From: Ulva prolifera
Taxonomy: Eukaryota > Chlorophyta > Ulvophyceae > Ulvales > Ulvaceae
NCBI GenBank assembly: GCA_023078555.1
Contig: CM041197.1
Location: 9,916,552-9,980,551 of the forward strand
Length of the DNA: 64,000 bases
Reading direction: 5' to 3'
Within the stretch, counting starts at the first letter, position 1. Each line of letters starts with the position of its first letter. Below, one piece after another: positions 1 to 10,386 of this stretch. Both the position numbers and the translations under genes were made by a program. The notes under the pieces are model-generated. The model did not search any database and had not been told where the DNA came from. It saw only the letters and a program-made list of their open reading frames with translations.

Positions 1-618
1 CACGCATGTGGTCCATGCACATGTGCATCGCCTTTGGGTTGTGTGGTGCAGGCCTGCGCGGACGCGTCGGGTTAGCAGCCAGCACCGCCGGGAGGAAGCC
101 TTGACGCGCATCAGAGGCGACTGCTGAGAGGCAAGGGCGCTCTGCTGAGGCACAGTGGATTGCAAGCGGCCGAAGCTTGTGCGCCTGCTGAGAGGCATGC
201 GGAACGCGTGGGACACCGTACTTCACTTGCGGTTGCGGTAGTTTGATACGCTATACAGACGATGCATGACCGCAGATTATCCGAGTCCGCCGCAAGCACG
301 CCAGTGCCAGTGGCCGGACACACTTCCAGGCAGGTACACCGGCAGCGTGGCAGCGACCACCGCACACACACGTCTACTGCTAAATGCCACAGAAGTGCAG
401 ATCAAGACCAGGGAGCAGCACGGCCAGCAGTCGCCCGCGTCGATGCCGATCGGCAATGCATGCCCAGCGCCCATCGTTTGAAACGCAAAGTACGCATTCC
501 ATCCTCATGGGCGGCCGCCAAGGAGGAGAGGCCTGTGGCGCATCCAACGGAGAGGCTACTCCAAACTTCTGTATTGATCACAATTCTGAACTGATCACAA
601 GAGGCAGGGGGCGCGCAC

Positions 619-2303
619 GTTGTGCAGGAACTCGCGCACGAGAGCGCGCCCGAGGCCGCGCGTGCCGCCGGTGATGACGACATTCAGCGGTGCGTCTGGC
701 AGCTTCCACACGCGTTTGGTGGCCGCCCGGTGCGCCAGGGAGAAGACCGCGCCGATGAAGAAGCCGACCGTTCCACACACCCAGGTCGGGTACGGGGACT
801 CTGCACGCTGACGGCCTGTGATGTTGGCATGCCTGTGTCCTCAGCCGAAGAGCAGCAGCAAAGGCTGCCGTTGTGTAGAGCTAAGGATGGCGTTGAGTGC
901 TTGCTGACATTGCTGAGAACCGGAACAAGGCCCAGACTGATGGACATGGGGTGCTGACTGGGGCATCATTGGTCCATATGATTCGGGGTGACATGGCTTT
1001 GAATACGGGCAGAAAAGCATTGCTATCAAGGCGAGGAGTCTAAGCGGACATGTCATCCTTCTACATGTGAGCTGTCCGACAGTTTGTAGCAGAACGTCGC
1101 GGTTACAGTCAGACAGCAGCTGCAGCATGACCGCTTCAAAATGCTACAACAGTCCAAATCGAGAAGAAGATCAAGTGGTTTCTCCCCAAACATATGGTTA
1201 TGCCTGCCAGAAGGATGTATAGCTTGCAATGTCAGCTAGCGAGGCATAGTTGCTTATGGGACACAGACAGATAAACGAAAACAGATAGCGGTTCAACGAA
1301 GTTCAAGAATGGTTTTCAGAAACGGGTTTTTGGTTTACAAGCGTGGTCAATTTCGATTAATGCAGGCTGGAGGTCCAGCTGGGATGCTGACACTTCGGGC
1401 CAGCTGGCACGCGAGCAAGAGTTACTACGACGTACACGCACTTATCGACTGAGGAACGAAGCACGTTATATAGTAGTGCGAAGCAGTCACAATGTGACAC
1501 TTGGCGCCGCACAATACGCGCAAAGCGAAGCATTCGGAGTTCCGCAGGTGCCACTCTTGTCGAAGTGAAGCCGAACGGATTTCTGCCCCGCAAGATTCCA
1601 GGATCAGCATTTAAGCAACACAAAGAAAAAGTTCTGGAATCAGTTCGTTGCTCTGCTCCATTCGAGTCAGATCGGGCGCAGCGAGGTGTCTGATACAAGC
1701 TGTCTGCTGCTTGCGTGTCACAGCATTCCAGGCACACACCACCGGGCCACGAGTTCGCGCCCCAAGTATGTGACCGCTGGCACTGATACATGCGCTCAGC
1801 TCCGCAAGCAAATGCACTACGAATCAGATGAGATGTGGAGCAGCTGTATGGATGGTCGGAATTCATAAATTGGCGGGGAGGCAGCCGAGACCACGACCAA
1901 TACACACGAGCGTAAGCATACCTGCGAGAACTGATCCCCACGTAATCAGCAGCGTCGAGTATGTAACAAGACAAACGGGGAATGTCCAGACATCAGAATA
2001 TGCACTCAAGGGTGCCTGCGCTCGCGGTGACACTCCTGTCCTTGCAGCCACGTCCTGAATGTCTTGCAGCCCTTTATCGACGATGTGCTTCCATGAGCTC
2101 CCATCACGCATTCTTTCTTCCTCTATCTCACTTATTTTCGATTGAATGTCCCGAGTCAATGATTCAACAGCTTTCTGATGCCGGTTCATCCGAGTCCCGC
2201 CGTTGCCATGTCGACGAACCTCTGCCATGCAGCAACAACCGCGAGAGGACGGCCGATGCGGGATGGGCAAATTCATCGATCTCTGTGAAACCTGTTTGGG
2301 CAT
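619..2303 (-). CDS. NYC1: Chlorophyll b reductase, NYC1-like (5' part, truncated by window edge)
   Basis: Membrane-bound short-chain dehydrogenase expected to reduce chlorophyll b to 7-hydroxymethyl chlorophyll in thylakoids, the first step of chlorophyll b breakdown. Exon 1 is 2303-1922 (donor GTATGC) and exon 2 is 800-619 (acceptor GTGCAG, donor GTGCGC); phase 1 joins cleanly and gives 188 residues. ATG at 2303 begins an Arg/Ser-rich stretch that could be a transit peptide. A charged helical region follows, then a membrane segment (FPVCLVTYSTLLITWGSVLA, about 105-127), a second hydrophobic segment (VGFFIGAVFSLA) and the start of the Rossmann fold, NVVITGGTRGLGRAL, with the TGxxxGxG cofactor motif at 171-178. 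Two membrane segments before the SDR domain fit NYC1 rather than its soluble paralogue NOL. The catalytic YxxxK lies beyond the last exon found. I could not identify the next exon in positions 1-618, so the rest probably lies outside the window. Confidence 0.8.
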
Positions 2304-2434
2304 GGTTACGAAGCAAGGTAGCTCAAGGTCTTTGTAAACGCAAAACGAAGCAAGGGTTGTGCTCTTTTCCGGGATGCTGAATGGCGAGGACGTCACGGCA
2401 AAACGCAACACACAGCATTAATTCACTTCTCTGA

Positions 2435-2443
2435 CTTATATAG
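2435..2443 (-). promoter_or_regulatory. TATA-like box upstream of the NYC1-like gene
   Basis: On the minus strand this reads CTATATAAG, about 130 bases upstream of the proposed ATG at 2303. A TATATAAG element at that distance would leave a 5' UTR of roughly 100 bases. Only sequence resemblance supports it. Confidence 0.3.
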
Positions 2444-5292
2444 CAAAGGTCCGTAAGTAAACGATGTGTCTGCGACTCAATGCCACATGCTCTGCTTGCA
2501 GCGGTCACTGGTGGTCACTCCCGACGTCCGTGCACAGCTGTTCAAAAAAGCAAGCTGGCCGCAATGTGGTACTGTGCCGAGCCGCACGCTCCAAGGCGAA
2601 AGTTTGAAGACACAGCCTCTGAGAATGCTTCACGATTCCCTTTGTTCAGCTCGATGGCGCAGATCTGACGCGGCGTTGGTCAACGTGCCATGCCTTTCAT
2701 GAGTAGACCGCGCCTGCGTGGCACCGACGTAGGGACCACCTTACAAATTCTTCCTCCAGTTGATCCACCATGGCACAGCATCGCATCACGGTATTGTGGC
2801 ACACTTCAGATTGAATCGTTACGCTTCACGTTGTCAACGCACGGAGGAGACGACCCTGGACGCAGGCACAACAGGGCCCCAGACAGCCGTTGCAGCGTCG
2901 AGAATCGACGATGCGACATGACTGACAACTGAGATGTCCTTTATCGCCCCGTTGCTTATTGTGCGATGTTATGACATACCATCTGTGCGATGTTATGACA
3001 TACCATCTGAACAGCTAAGCCTCATCCGTGTCCTTTGTCGCCACCAATACGGGCACGGTGAAATGCACAACAATTGTGTGTACCGGTTCCAAGAAGGAAG
3101 CATGGGAGTTCATGTTGTTACTGCAACGGTACCCGCATTTACAGGAACCCAGTAGCGATGGTGGTGAACCATCACCCATACAGGCACAGCTTACGCTGTG
3201 GTTTAGATCTGGCTTTGAGATTTCAATAATGTTGCAACTCATCTTCCACAACATCAGTGGTGTATGCTCACACAAGTGAGTGAGAAAACATATTTTGGCG
3301 TTAGGAATGTGCACAAACCTCCGTCTCCACACAGCATGGGCAGTGCCATCTTTCGCTTCGTGTGTCTGTCATCTCGATGCTATGCATACATCTGGCAGCC
3401 GAGAATATATTGATAAGGTACATGAGGTCCGGCCAGTGTGATATCCCATACCTCTGTCAAGCCAGCCAATTAGCTGGGCAGCATTCGGGATAGCAGTTAC
3501 GTCAGAGCTACATTGATAGCCCGGGCTAGCTAAGCATGGCATGGTGTAGGGGCGCCTGCCCTCATGCTCAACGCACTCAAATACCGTGTTTTCAAGAAGA
3601 CCATGAGCAGGACGGAGCAGCTTGCTCTTCGACCGATCATAGCCAGATATTGGTCCTGCTCTTCGGGCAACAGTATAGAGTTACTGGATAACACACACCG
3701 ACCTTGAGCCCCGCGGATGCGAACATTGTGTGGAGTATGTATCATTGTCAACAAAACTTTGACAGTGCTGAGCTTGTCCAATCATTCCAGTGCTACCGTG
3801 GACAGCAAAGGCCTTGCGGAGATGTGCATGCACGGTAGACCGGTGGCACCGCAAGTTGCAAGAGGAAAGGATCCGATTGTACAGCGGATTGAACTCCAGC
3901 TCACATCCGCCCTCCGTTCTTACAAACAGCAAGCGCCACAAGAAAACATGTCTACAGTCACTGGCAATGGACCAGGAGCAGCTTCGGGTGCGGTAAGTAG
4001 CCATGTCCAAGCTGAATGATAGCAAATTGGCTTCGACAAAGAGAATTGCGAGGTATGTACACAACCGCAGCGGAGCATGGAGCTGCAGACGAACTCGTTC
4101 GCATGACATGACAGCTCTTGTCTGGAAAAAGAAAAGGGCGTGGCTTATCGCCGGTGAAAATGCAGCCGAAGTCGCTGCGTGTGTGTTCCCCGTGAAGGTC
4201 TCTGGCTATGATAAAGAATTCGTGACCAAGCTTGGCCACGATGTATGAAGCACAACAGTGCTGCCTGGGGGTGCTGGCTGTCACGACGATTCAGTACCTG
4301 TCCATGGCTGTAGTGGTACGGAACCGAAGCTTGTCGCGCCTGTGGCTAGAGGCATCGCAACACTGGGCATTAAAGTACCACCTCATTTGCGGCGAGCTCA
4401 ATTCCATTTTGCCAGAGCATATCCGCAAGGGGCATATATGGTGCTTCAAGGTACTTGCAGCATTTCTTCGGCGATTTCGATGTGCACTTCCCTGCTTCAA
4501 CGGCGAGTTGCCACCACCGAAGATTTTTAGCATTGCCTGATGGCTGCGATAGATTCACAACGATGTTAAAATACAACTTTGCAACGTGGCAGAATCAAGC
4601 CATTGCCAGAATGTCGGTGGATGTAGGGCACCATGCGATTCTCCCGACGACTCTCCGCGCTCGACGTGCACCAGGTCGTGCTGTTCAGCTGGCCCATCAC
4701 ACCAAGGCAAGGTTCAAGTTTTTCCACCCTCTGCAAGTTGACCCTGATAAACTGATCTCCTTTTACTGCGTAAAGCGGCGATAAACATGTTCTGCTCAAG
4801 TATCGCCACACGTACCTATGCAGGTACACTGTTGCGCGGAGCCTCATGCAAAGTTGAAAACAGACTCTACAAATGCGAGTCGTGTCTGGAGTACGTATTC
4901 ATCTCTAAGCTGGAAGCGTGCGTAGCTTCACGCACCTGTGCTTGCATTTCAAATTCTGCATGCCTAGTCACGTTCGCCTAACGACTTGACCACATATAAT
5001 TAAGCGCAGTGAAGACCACGCTGCGCATCATCTGAACGTCCGAAACTCCTTATGTGTTACCGTTGAATACAGTCCGGTACGGTCCGGAATTTCCTGTATT
5101 TTTGCCGACAGATGTATTTTTTGATCAAACGACGCTGCCACATCTTGAGCTAACCACAACCTCTGATTACCTTGAAGGACCTATGCGCTGTTCTGATATC
5201 GACCCAGTTTATACACTTTCGGACGCGCGGAAATGATCCAGCGAGTCACATTGAGAATTGCGATGCATCGGTGCCAATCGTGAGCCAGGAAA
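2444..5292. other. Divergent intergenic region, NYC1-like / CtpA-like
   Basis: About 2.9 kb between the two divergent genes. No recognised protein. It holds a 24-bp tandem duplication at 2961-3008. One plus-strand stretch ending at 3992 (IELQLTSALRSYKQQAPQ...) stops at a strong donor, GCG/GTAAGT, and could be an upstream exon of an unidentified transcript or of the CtpA-like gene. The rest is short open frames with no family resemblance I can see. Confidence 0.4.
2961..3008. repeat. 24-bp tandem duplication
   Basis: Two identical adjacent 24-bp units, 2961-2984 and 2985-3008, each beginning GTGCGATGTTATGACATACC. The copies match perfectly, suggesting a recent duplication. Confidence 0.9.
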
Positions 5293-8200
5293 ATGGCTCT
5301 GGCACCAACATGCGGCTGTTTGTGTGCAGGTCACTTGTCCGACTTCTTCAAATTGTTCCTTCGTGTCGCTGTTGCGCTCTTCGTCGCTCCTTTAGCAGCT
5401 TTCATCACCTCATTCACCTCATTGGCGAACGCACAGCCCAACACTCCAGTGGTATCAGCATCGCCATCTTCTCTATTTCACAAAGGCTCAGACGTTAATC
5501 ATGTTGGTAAGAGCAGCTTCGCTCGCATGCACGTGGCGTTTCCCGAGGCAACAGGTGTCAACACAGCAGCAATCGATGCGGTGCTTTCAAAGGTGCCACT
5601 CTGTTCTACCATCAACACCAAGCAAGACGACCTCAGTCACGCCACACCGACGGCTTCAAGATCTCATCTCATATCACTGTCTGCTGCACCAACTAGCTCC
5701 GCAGTCTCAGAAAGCGGGTCAAAGCAACTGAATGGTCCCACACATGAGTGGCAAAACTTGCAAAGCCTACATCAGACACAAGAGCGTTTGTCTGGGTCAT
5801 CAACGGCCCATAGGCACACCGCTTTTGTGATCACTGATGCTGCGCGGCCAGCACAGCCCCTCCAAACAGAGCAGCTTGGTCCTGCTGCATGGCCATCCGA
5901 GACCATGCAGACAGCAGGAGACGGCCGAGACCGAGTCCAGGACATGCTGCGAGCGCTAGACAACCGTCTAGACAACGCGATTAGTGGCGCACAAGGTTCA
6001 GCGCTGCGGTCACTGCCAGCCTCAGGAGCTGTGGATGCAGAAGCGGCCCAGGCAGCACGGGAGCTGGTCCAAGAGGTTGTAGAGCTCGTGGAGCAGGTGT
6101 GTGCTCACAGCTCCGGTCACACGATTCGAACCTCAACAAACAGAGACATCGAGTTCAGCCCGTGCCTGACGAATCTGTTGCTGCAAATCCCTGAGCATCA
6201 GGTCTGCTGCATACCTCATGTACATGAGCACCCCGCATGCACCTCTGTCTTCTGACAGTCTGCGGTGACACGGTCTGTCCAACGATACAAATGTAGAACT
6301 CCAAGCAGATTCTGCATCCATACACCTTATCGGGCCGGCTCCTTGGCGCCCGAGCTCGCTCCGGGGCCAGGTCAGCCGTTTGCTCAGTCGCAACCGGCGC
6401 TGGTCTGGTATGACATCAAGTGAACAGTTGCACCACCAAACTCGAACAGCGCCACACACAGCTGCAGCACTACTCGAGCTCGTGCGACATTCGTGTGTGT
6501 CCAGGCCCACTAGTGAGTGGAACTGAGTCGGGTTCGTTCCCTCAGGTAATTTTTTTTTTGCGTCTTTATCGTTTATTTGTTCACGTACATTGTGACCTTT
6601 GCCTGCAGCAATGCCAAAAGTCAAAGCCAATGCGAAATGTCGTGGGAGTGGCAGAGCGGCTGCGTGACCTCCGGGGCCTGTGGCCCGTGACCTCCGGGGC
6701 CTGTGCAGGTGTGGCTGGACGCGAGGGGCGTCGGGCTCGACCGGAGGAAGTGGCTGGAGGACTGCCGCGCTGAGCTGGCGGCGAGGCCGCCCCGGGACCT
6801 GCTGCAGGCTCACCTCCTCATCAAGGTCCGCCGCTAGGCCGCGTCGATCGGCAATAAGTGCATGTGTATCACCAGGGCCTTCCACAGCTGTGCTGGCTGC
6901 TGTGTGCTGTGTGCTGTGTGCACGCGGTGTCGGGCTTCTAAGGGATTACACCACGGCATCACGGTGCGGCATGCGGCGCAAGTGAAGTGGTGCATGATCA
7001 CGCATGATGTGCGCGGAGAAACACGAGCTCGAGGCATTGCATGGCAGAGCACCACATTCTACTGCAACGCGTTGTCCGAGGCTGCACAGCATCAGGCAGC
7101 TCAATTTCAATTCAGAGTGTCCCCCATCTAGCGGCGAGCCCGGGTCCGAATCCCCGACGACAAGAAGTTGCCTGCTGTCGCACGCGGATCGGGAGACACG
7201 TCCGATGAGGAGAGTCAGTCACCGATCGACGGTCTGCATGTGTTCGCAGGACTTTCTCGGCCGCGGCCCAGCGGACCCATACACGCGGTTCATTGCGCCC
7301 GCGGAGTTCCGGCAGCTCACGCGGTACGACGTCTCGGGCGCCGGCGTGAACCTCGTGACGGCGGAGGAGTTCACGACGAAGCTCGGGCGCGCTCTGCCGC
7401 GCGGCCGCGCGCCCTCCGGCGGCGGCGCGTGGGTCGTCGGCCTTGTTAAGGTGAGGCCCCCTCTGCAGATTGGTTTGTTGTTCGTGTTTCTGCCGCTGAC
7501 TTCTTCCAGAAGGATTGTCGCCATTACACAGAGACGCAGGGGTCCATGCCTGCTGCTCTCGCGGGATATTGGGTCCGCATGGGCCGGGGACGGCCGATAC
7601 CCAGCATGCGTGACTAAGTCCAGCGCCCACGCGCACGCTCGGCCGCAGTTTTTGCGCAGGAATGAAGACGTCTGTGAAGGTGTTTTTCGTGTGGGAGTGG
7701 GGTGATGGCCGTGCATGCATGGGCGCTCAGCATGCTTGCGGTGCAGGGGTCTGCGGCGGAGCAGGCCGGCATGCGCCAGGGCGACGAAGTGGTCGCCGTG
7801 GACGGCCGCACCGTGGCAGACCTCAACCCCTTCGAAGTCGCGTCCCTCATCGCCACTGCGCCGAAGCCAGCGCCGCCGCCGCCGCTGCCGCCCGCCGGCG
7901 ACAGCGCCGGTGCGAGCTCCTCGGCCGGTACGTTCAGCTTTGCCACGTCCCCGGCCCGAGCCTCGCCTGGCGCTGAGCGAGGCGCGGCTGTGGCGCAGGG
8001 GGACGCGGGGGCGACGGCGGCGGTGCGCGTGGTGCATGAGGGCGGCGAGGTGGAGGAGGTGCACGTTGCGCGGGGGAAGGTGGCGCAGGCGGCAAACCCT
8101 GTTTCTGCAAAGATGGCCCTTGGCGGCAGGGGGATCATTCAGCTGCGGACGTTTAACAACCGCGCGGTGCCGGCAATCAAGGTGCGCGACCGCGCTGATC

Positions 8201-9831
8201 TGCAGGCACTGGGTTGTGTGTGCCGATGGTTGTAGGCATCACGGCTGTCAGACTGGGTGTGTGTTCAGCGCAGGCGTTTGTGGACTGATACGTGCGCCGT
8301 ACATGTAAAGACTCTGCGGACATCAGCGCCCCTTGCATGCCTGCATGCATGCAAGTAAGTGTGTGTGTATGTTTTTGTGTGCAAGACTGCGCAGGTGCAT
8401 CATGGTGACCGCGACGATCACGGTGGCTTTGAATCAACGTGAGGCTGCGGTGTAGGAGGCGGTGGCGCGGCTACAGGTGCAGGGCGCGACCGAGATCGTG
8501 CTCGACCTGTCGGACAACCGGGGGGGCCTTGTGTCGGAGGCCGTCGAGATCGCGCGCCTGTTCCTCCCGCAGGGGTCCACCGTAGTGTCGACCAGGGGCG
8601 TGTCGTCCGAGTCGGTGACTCGCGTTGATCGGGCCGGTGCCGCGCTCACGGTGACCCCCCACCCCCCCCCCTTCCTTGTGGTGCAGCTTTACATGCAGCT
8701 TTCCAGGTCACCGTACCAAATTAAGTCCGTCGACATGTAACGCATAACGCTGGGTTTTCTAGGTACCCAGCTAGGTATATATAATCAGTATTTTTCGTTG
8801 CGACTGTCCCAACACAATTCGATTTATTAGACCTAGACCCCATGTAGCGCTGCCTATTTTGTCGATGGACTTAATTTAGCACGGTGTTCTACGATTCGAC
8901 GTACACCTTCGACACCCTGTACGTAGCTGCGTTCACGGATCCAGCGTGCCGCTGTACGTCGATTTACCTGGCAGTTGCCTCCAATCTTGTCAAACAAGGT
9001 CATCTTGGCGTCCTCTGGGAGGCGCGGCGGCCCCAACACCTGTGCATGCATGATCACTTGTGTCGATTTGCATCCGACCCCCCCCCTCTACTGAAGCGGG
9101 CCCGCGCGCAGGACTTACCCCTGACGGTGCTGGTGAATCGGCGATCTGCATCGGCGTCCGAGATCTTGGCGGGCGCGCTGCGCGACAACTGCCGCGCCGT
9201 CGTCGCCGGCGGCCCGACGTTCGGCAAGGGCCTCATCCAGAGTGTGTACGAACTTGCCGATGGCTCCGGCCTCGCGGTCACCGTCGGCAAGTACCTCACC
9301 CCCGCCGGTGCGGCCGCCCCCCTCCCCCCCCCCGGCCCGGCCTTCTCGCCGTGGGCTGCTGCCCGCGGCGTCGTTCTTTCCGTACAAGCGACTTGCGGTC
9401 TTTCTTGATCAGGGGCCGCTTCGTGGTAGGGAAGGGGCATATGGACGCCTATGTATGGTTAGCATGTAGCCAAGCCATGGGGTCATCGCTGCAGTCGAGA
9501 ACTGCCGATCTGGACAGGAGGCCTGAATCGGCAGGTGCCGCGGCGGTGCAGCACGCTGCGCACTGTGATCTAGCCAGCCACAGCTGTACCTCACTACCCA
9601 TGTGATGGTTGGTGCCAACTTGAACAGAAGTGGACTACTCGCTGAGCATGCCACACAATGGAGTTTGCCGTGCTCACAGTCACGAATTGTATCAGGCATC
9701 GGCTGAGACAACATGCAGTCAGCCATGCAGGTGTGGATATCGACCGGTCGGGAATCTCTCCGGACTTCTCGAGCGTGCCTCGGGTGAATCAAGCACTAAG
9801 TAAGCTTGAGAGCTGCACCATACCGAAGTGA
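5293..9831 (+). CDS. CTPA: C-terminal processing peptidase, CtpA-like (MEROPS S41A), thylakoid lumen
   Basis: Serine/lysine-dyad protease; plastid homologues trim the C-terminus of the D1 photosystem II protein. Exons: 5293-6096, 6709-6825, 7250-7450, 7747-8181, 8456-about 8604, 8880-8922, 9112-9307, 9731-9831; phases agree and give about 681 residues. The N-terminus has a hydrophobic run ending in [20 protein letters not shown], a likely lumen-targeting signal with an AxA cleavage site. Then come the N-terminal helical domain (VWLDARG...ADPYTRF), a PDZ domain ([20 protein letters not shown]) with a Pro/Ala-rich insert, and the protease core [13 protein letters not shown]. Catalytic residues are the second Ser of [10 protein letters not shown] (codon 9151-9153), Asp 11 residues later (LRDN) and Lys of FGKG (9226-9228), 25 residues after the Ser, the spacing of E. 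coli Prc. The last exon gives [12 protein letters not shown] and stops at TGA 9829-9831. ATG 5293 is provisional: an acceptor (TGTGCAG) ends at 5329, so transit-peptide exons may lie upstream. The donor of exon 5 is ambiguous (8601, 8604 or 8610 all keep phase). Confidence 0.9.
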
Positions 9832-10386
9832 GGTTGATCCACCCCCGCAGTTTGAATCTGCGACACAGGCATGTGTGCGTAGGCTTAGGTACTGAGCTGA
9901 TCGCCAGGTTAAATGTCATGTTGTACGATGCAGTCGTGTACTGCTGGGAGTAAATGGTTCGGCAGCCAATCAAGTAGAGCTTTACCTGTCCCGAAATGGC
10001 CATTTGTGTACGATGTAAAACCAAGTGAGGAGGAGGTGCCAGCAGCCCTGGCTCGTATTCAAGATCATCAATGAGCAAGATCGAGATCACAAATAATGCA
10101 GCTCTGCTGGTACAGGCTGAAGTGTACAATCGGCGTTGCATAGTCACAAGCTCAGTGCTGCGACGAAGATGCTTTATGCGGCGGTTCCCGCACGCAATCT
10201 CTTGAGGGCCAGGCCAACCATAAAAATGAATATTCCACAGATTACAAAACAGGCCATTGCATGGCGAAACATCACTGGCATGTGGCGCAAGCGCCGCCTG
10301 CACACCGATTCTCAACAACACAACCAATTCGTGAATCAAGCCATTAAACATCACAAAATATACACCCACAAGCGTGCATGCATGTC
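9832..10386. other. Convergent 3' intergenic region
   Basis: About 550 bases between the 3' ends of the CtpA-like gene (+) and the membrane-protein gene (-). No coding evidence seen; presumably 3' UTRs. A TGTAA, the polyadenylation signal used by many chlorophyte algae, occurs near 10013 on the plus strand, but it is too short a motif to prove anything. Confidence 0.4.

Noticed and set aside
1..618. Search for the next NYC1 exon (expected to begin with GDRV-like residues)
   Set aside because: No minus-strand frame in this stretch shows the expected SDR strand or an acceptor in phase 0.
7139..7160. tRNA T-arm-like string GGGTCCGAATCCCC
   Set aside because: It lies in a CtpA intron; no matching acceptor stem, anticodon arm or D-arm could be found around it.
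7112..8138. Long minus-strand frames of 174-281 codons
   Set aside because: Antisense shadows of the GC-rich CtpA exons 7250-7450 and 7747-8181, which have clear PDZ and protease homology on the plus strand.
9845..9865. tRNA T-arm-like hairpin CGCAG-TTTGAAT-CTGCG
   Set aside because: It directly follows the CtpA stop codon; the upstream sequence is coding and no acceptor stem pairs.
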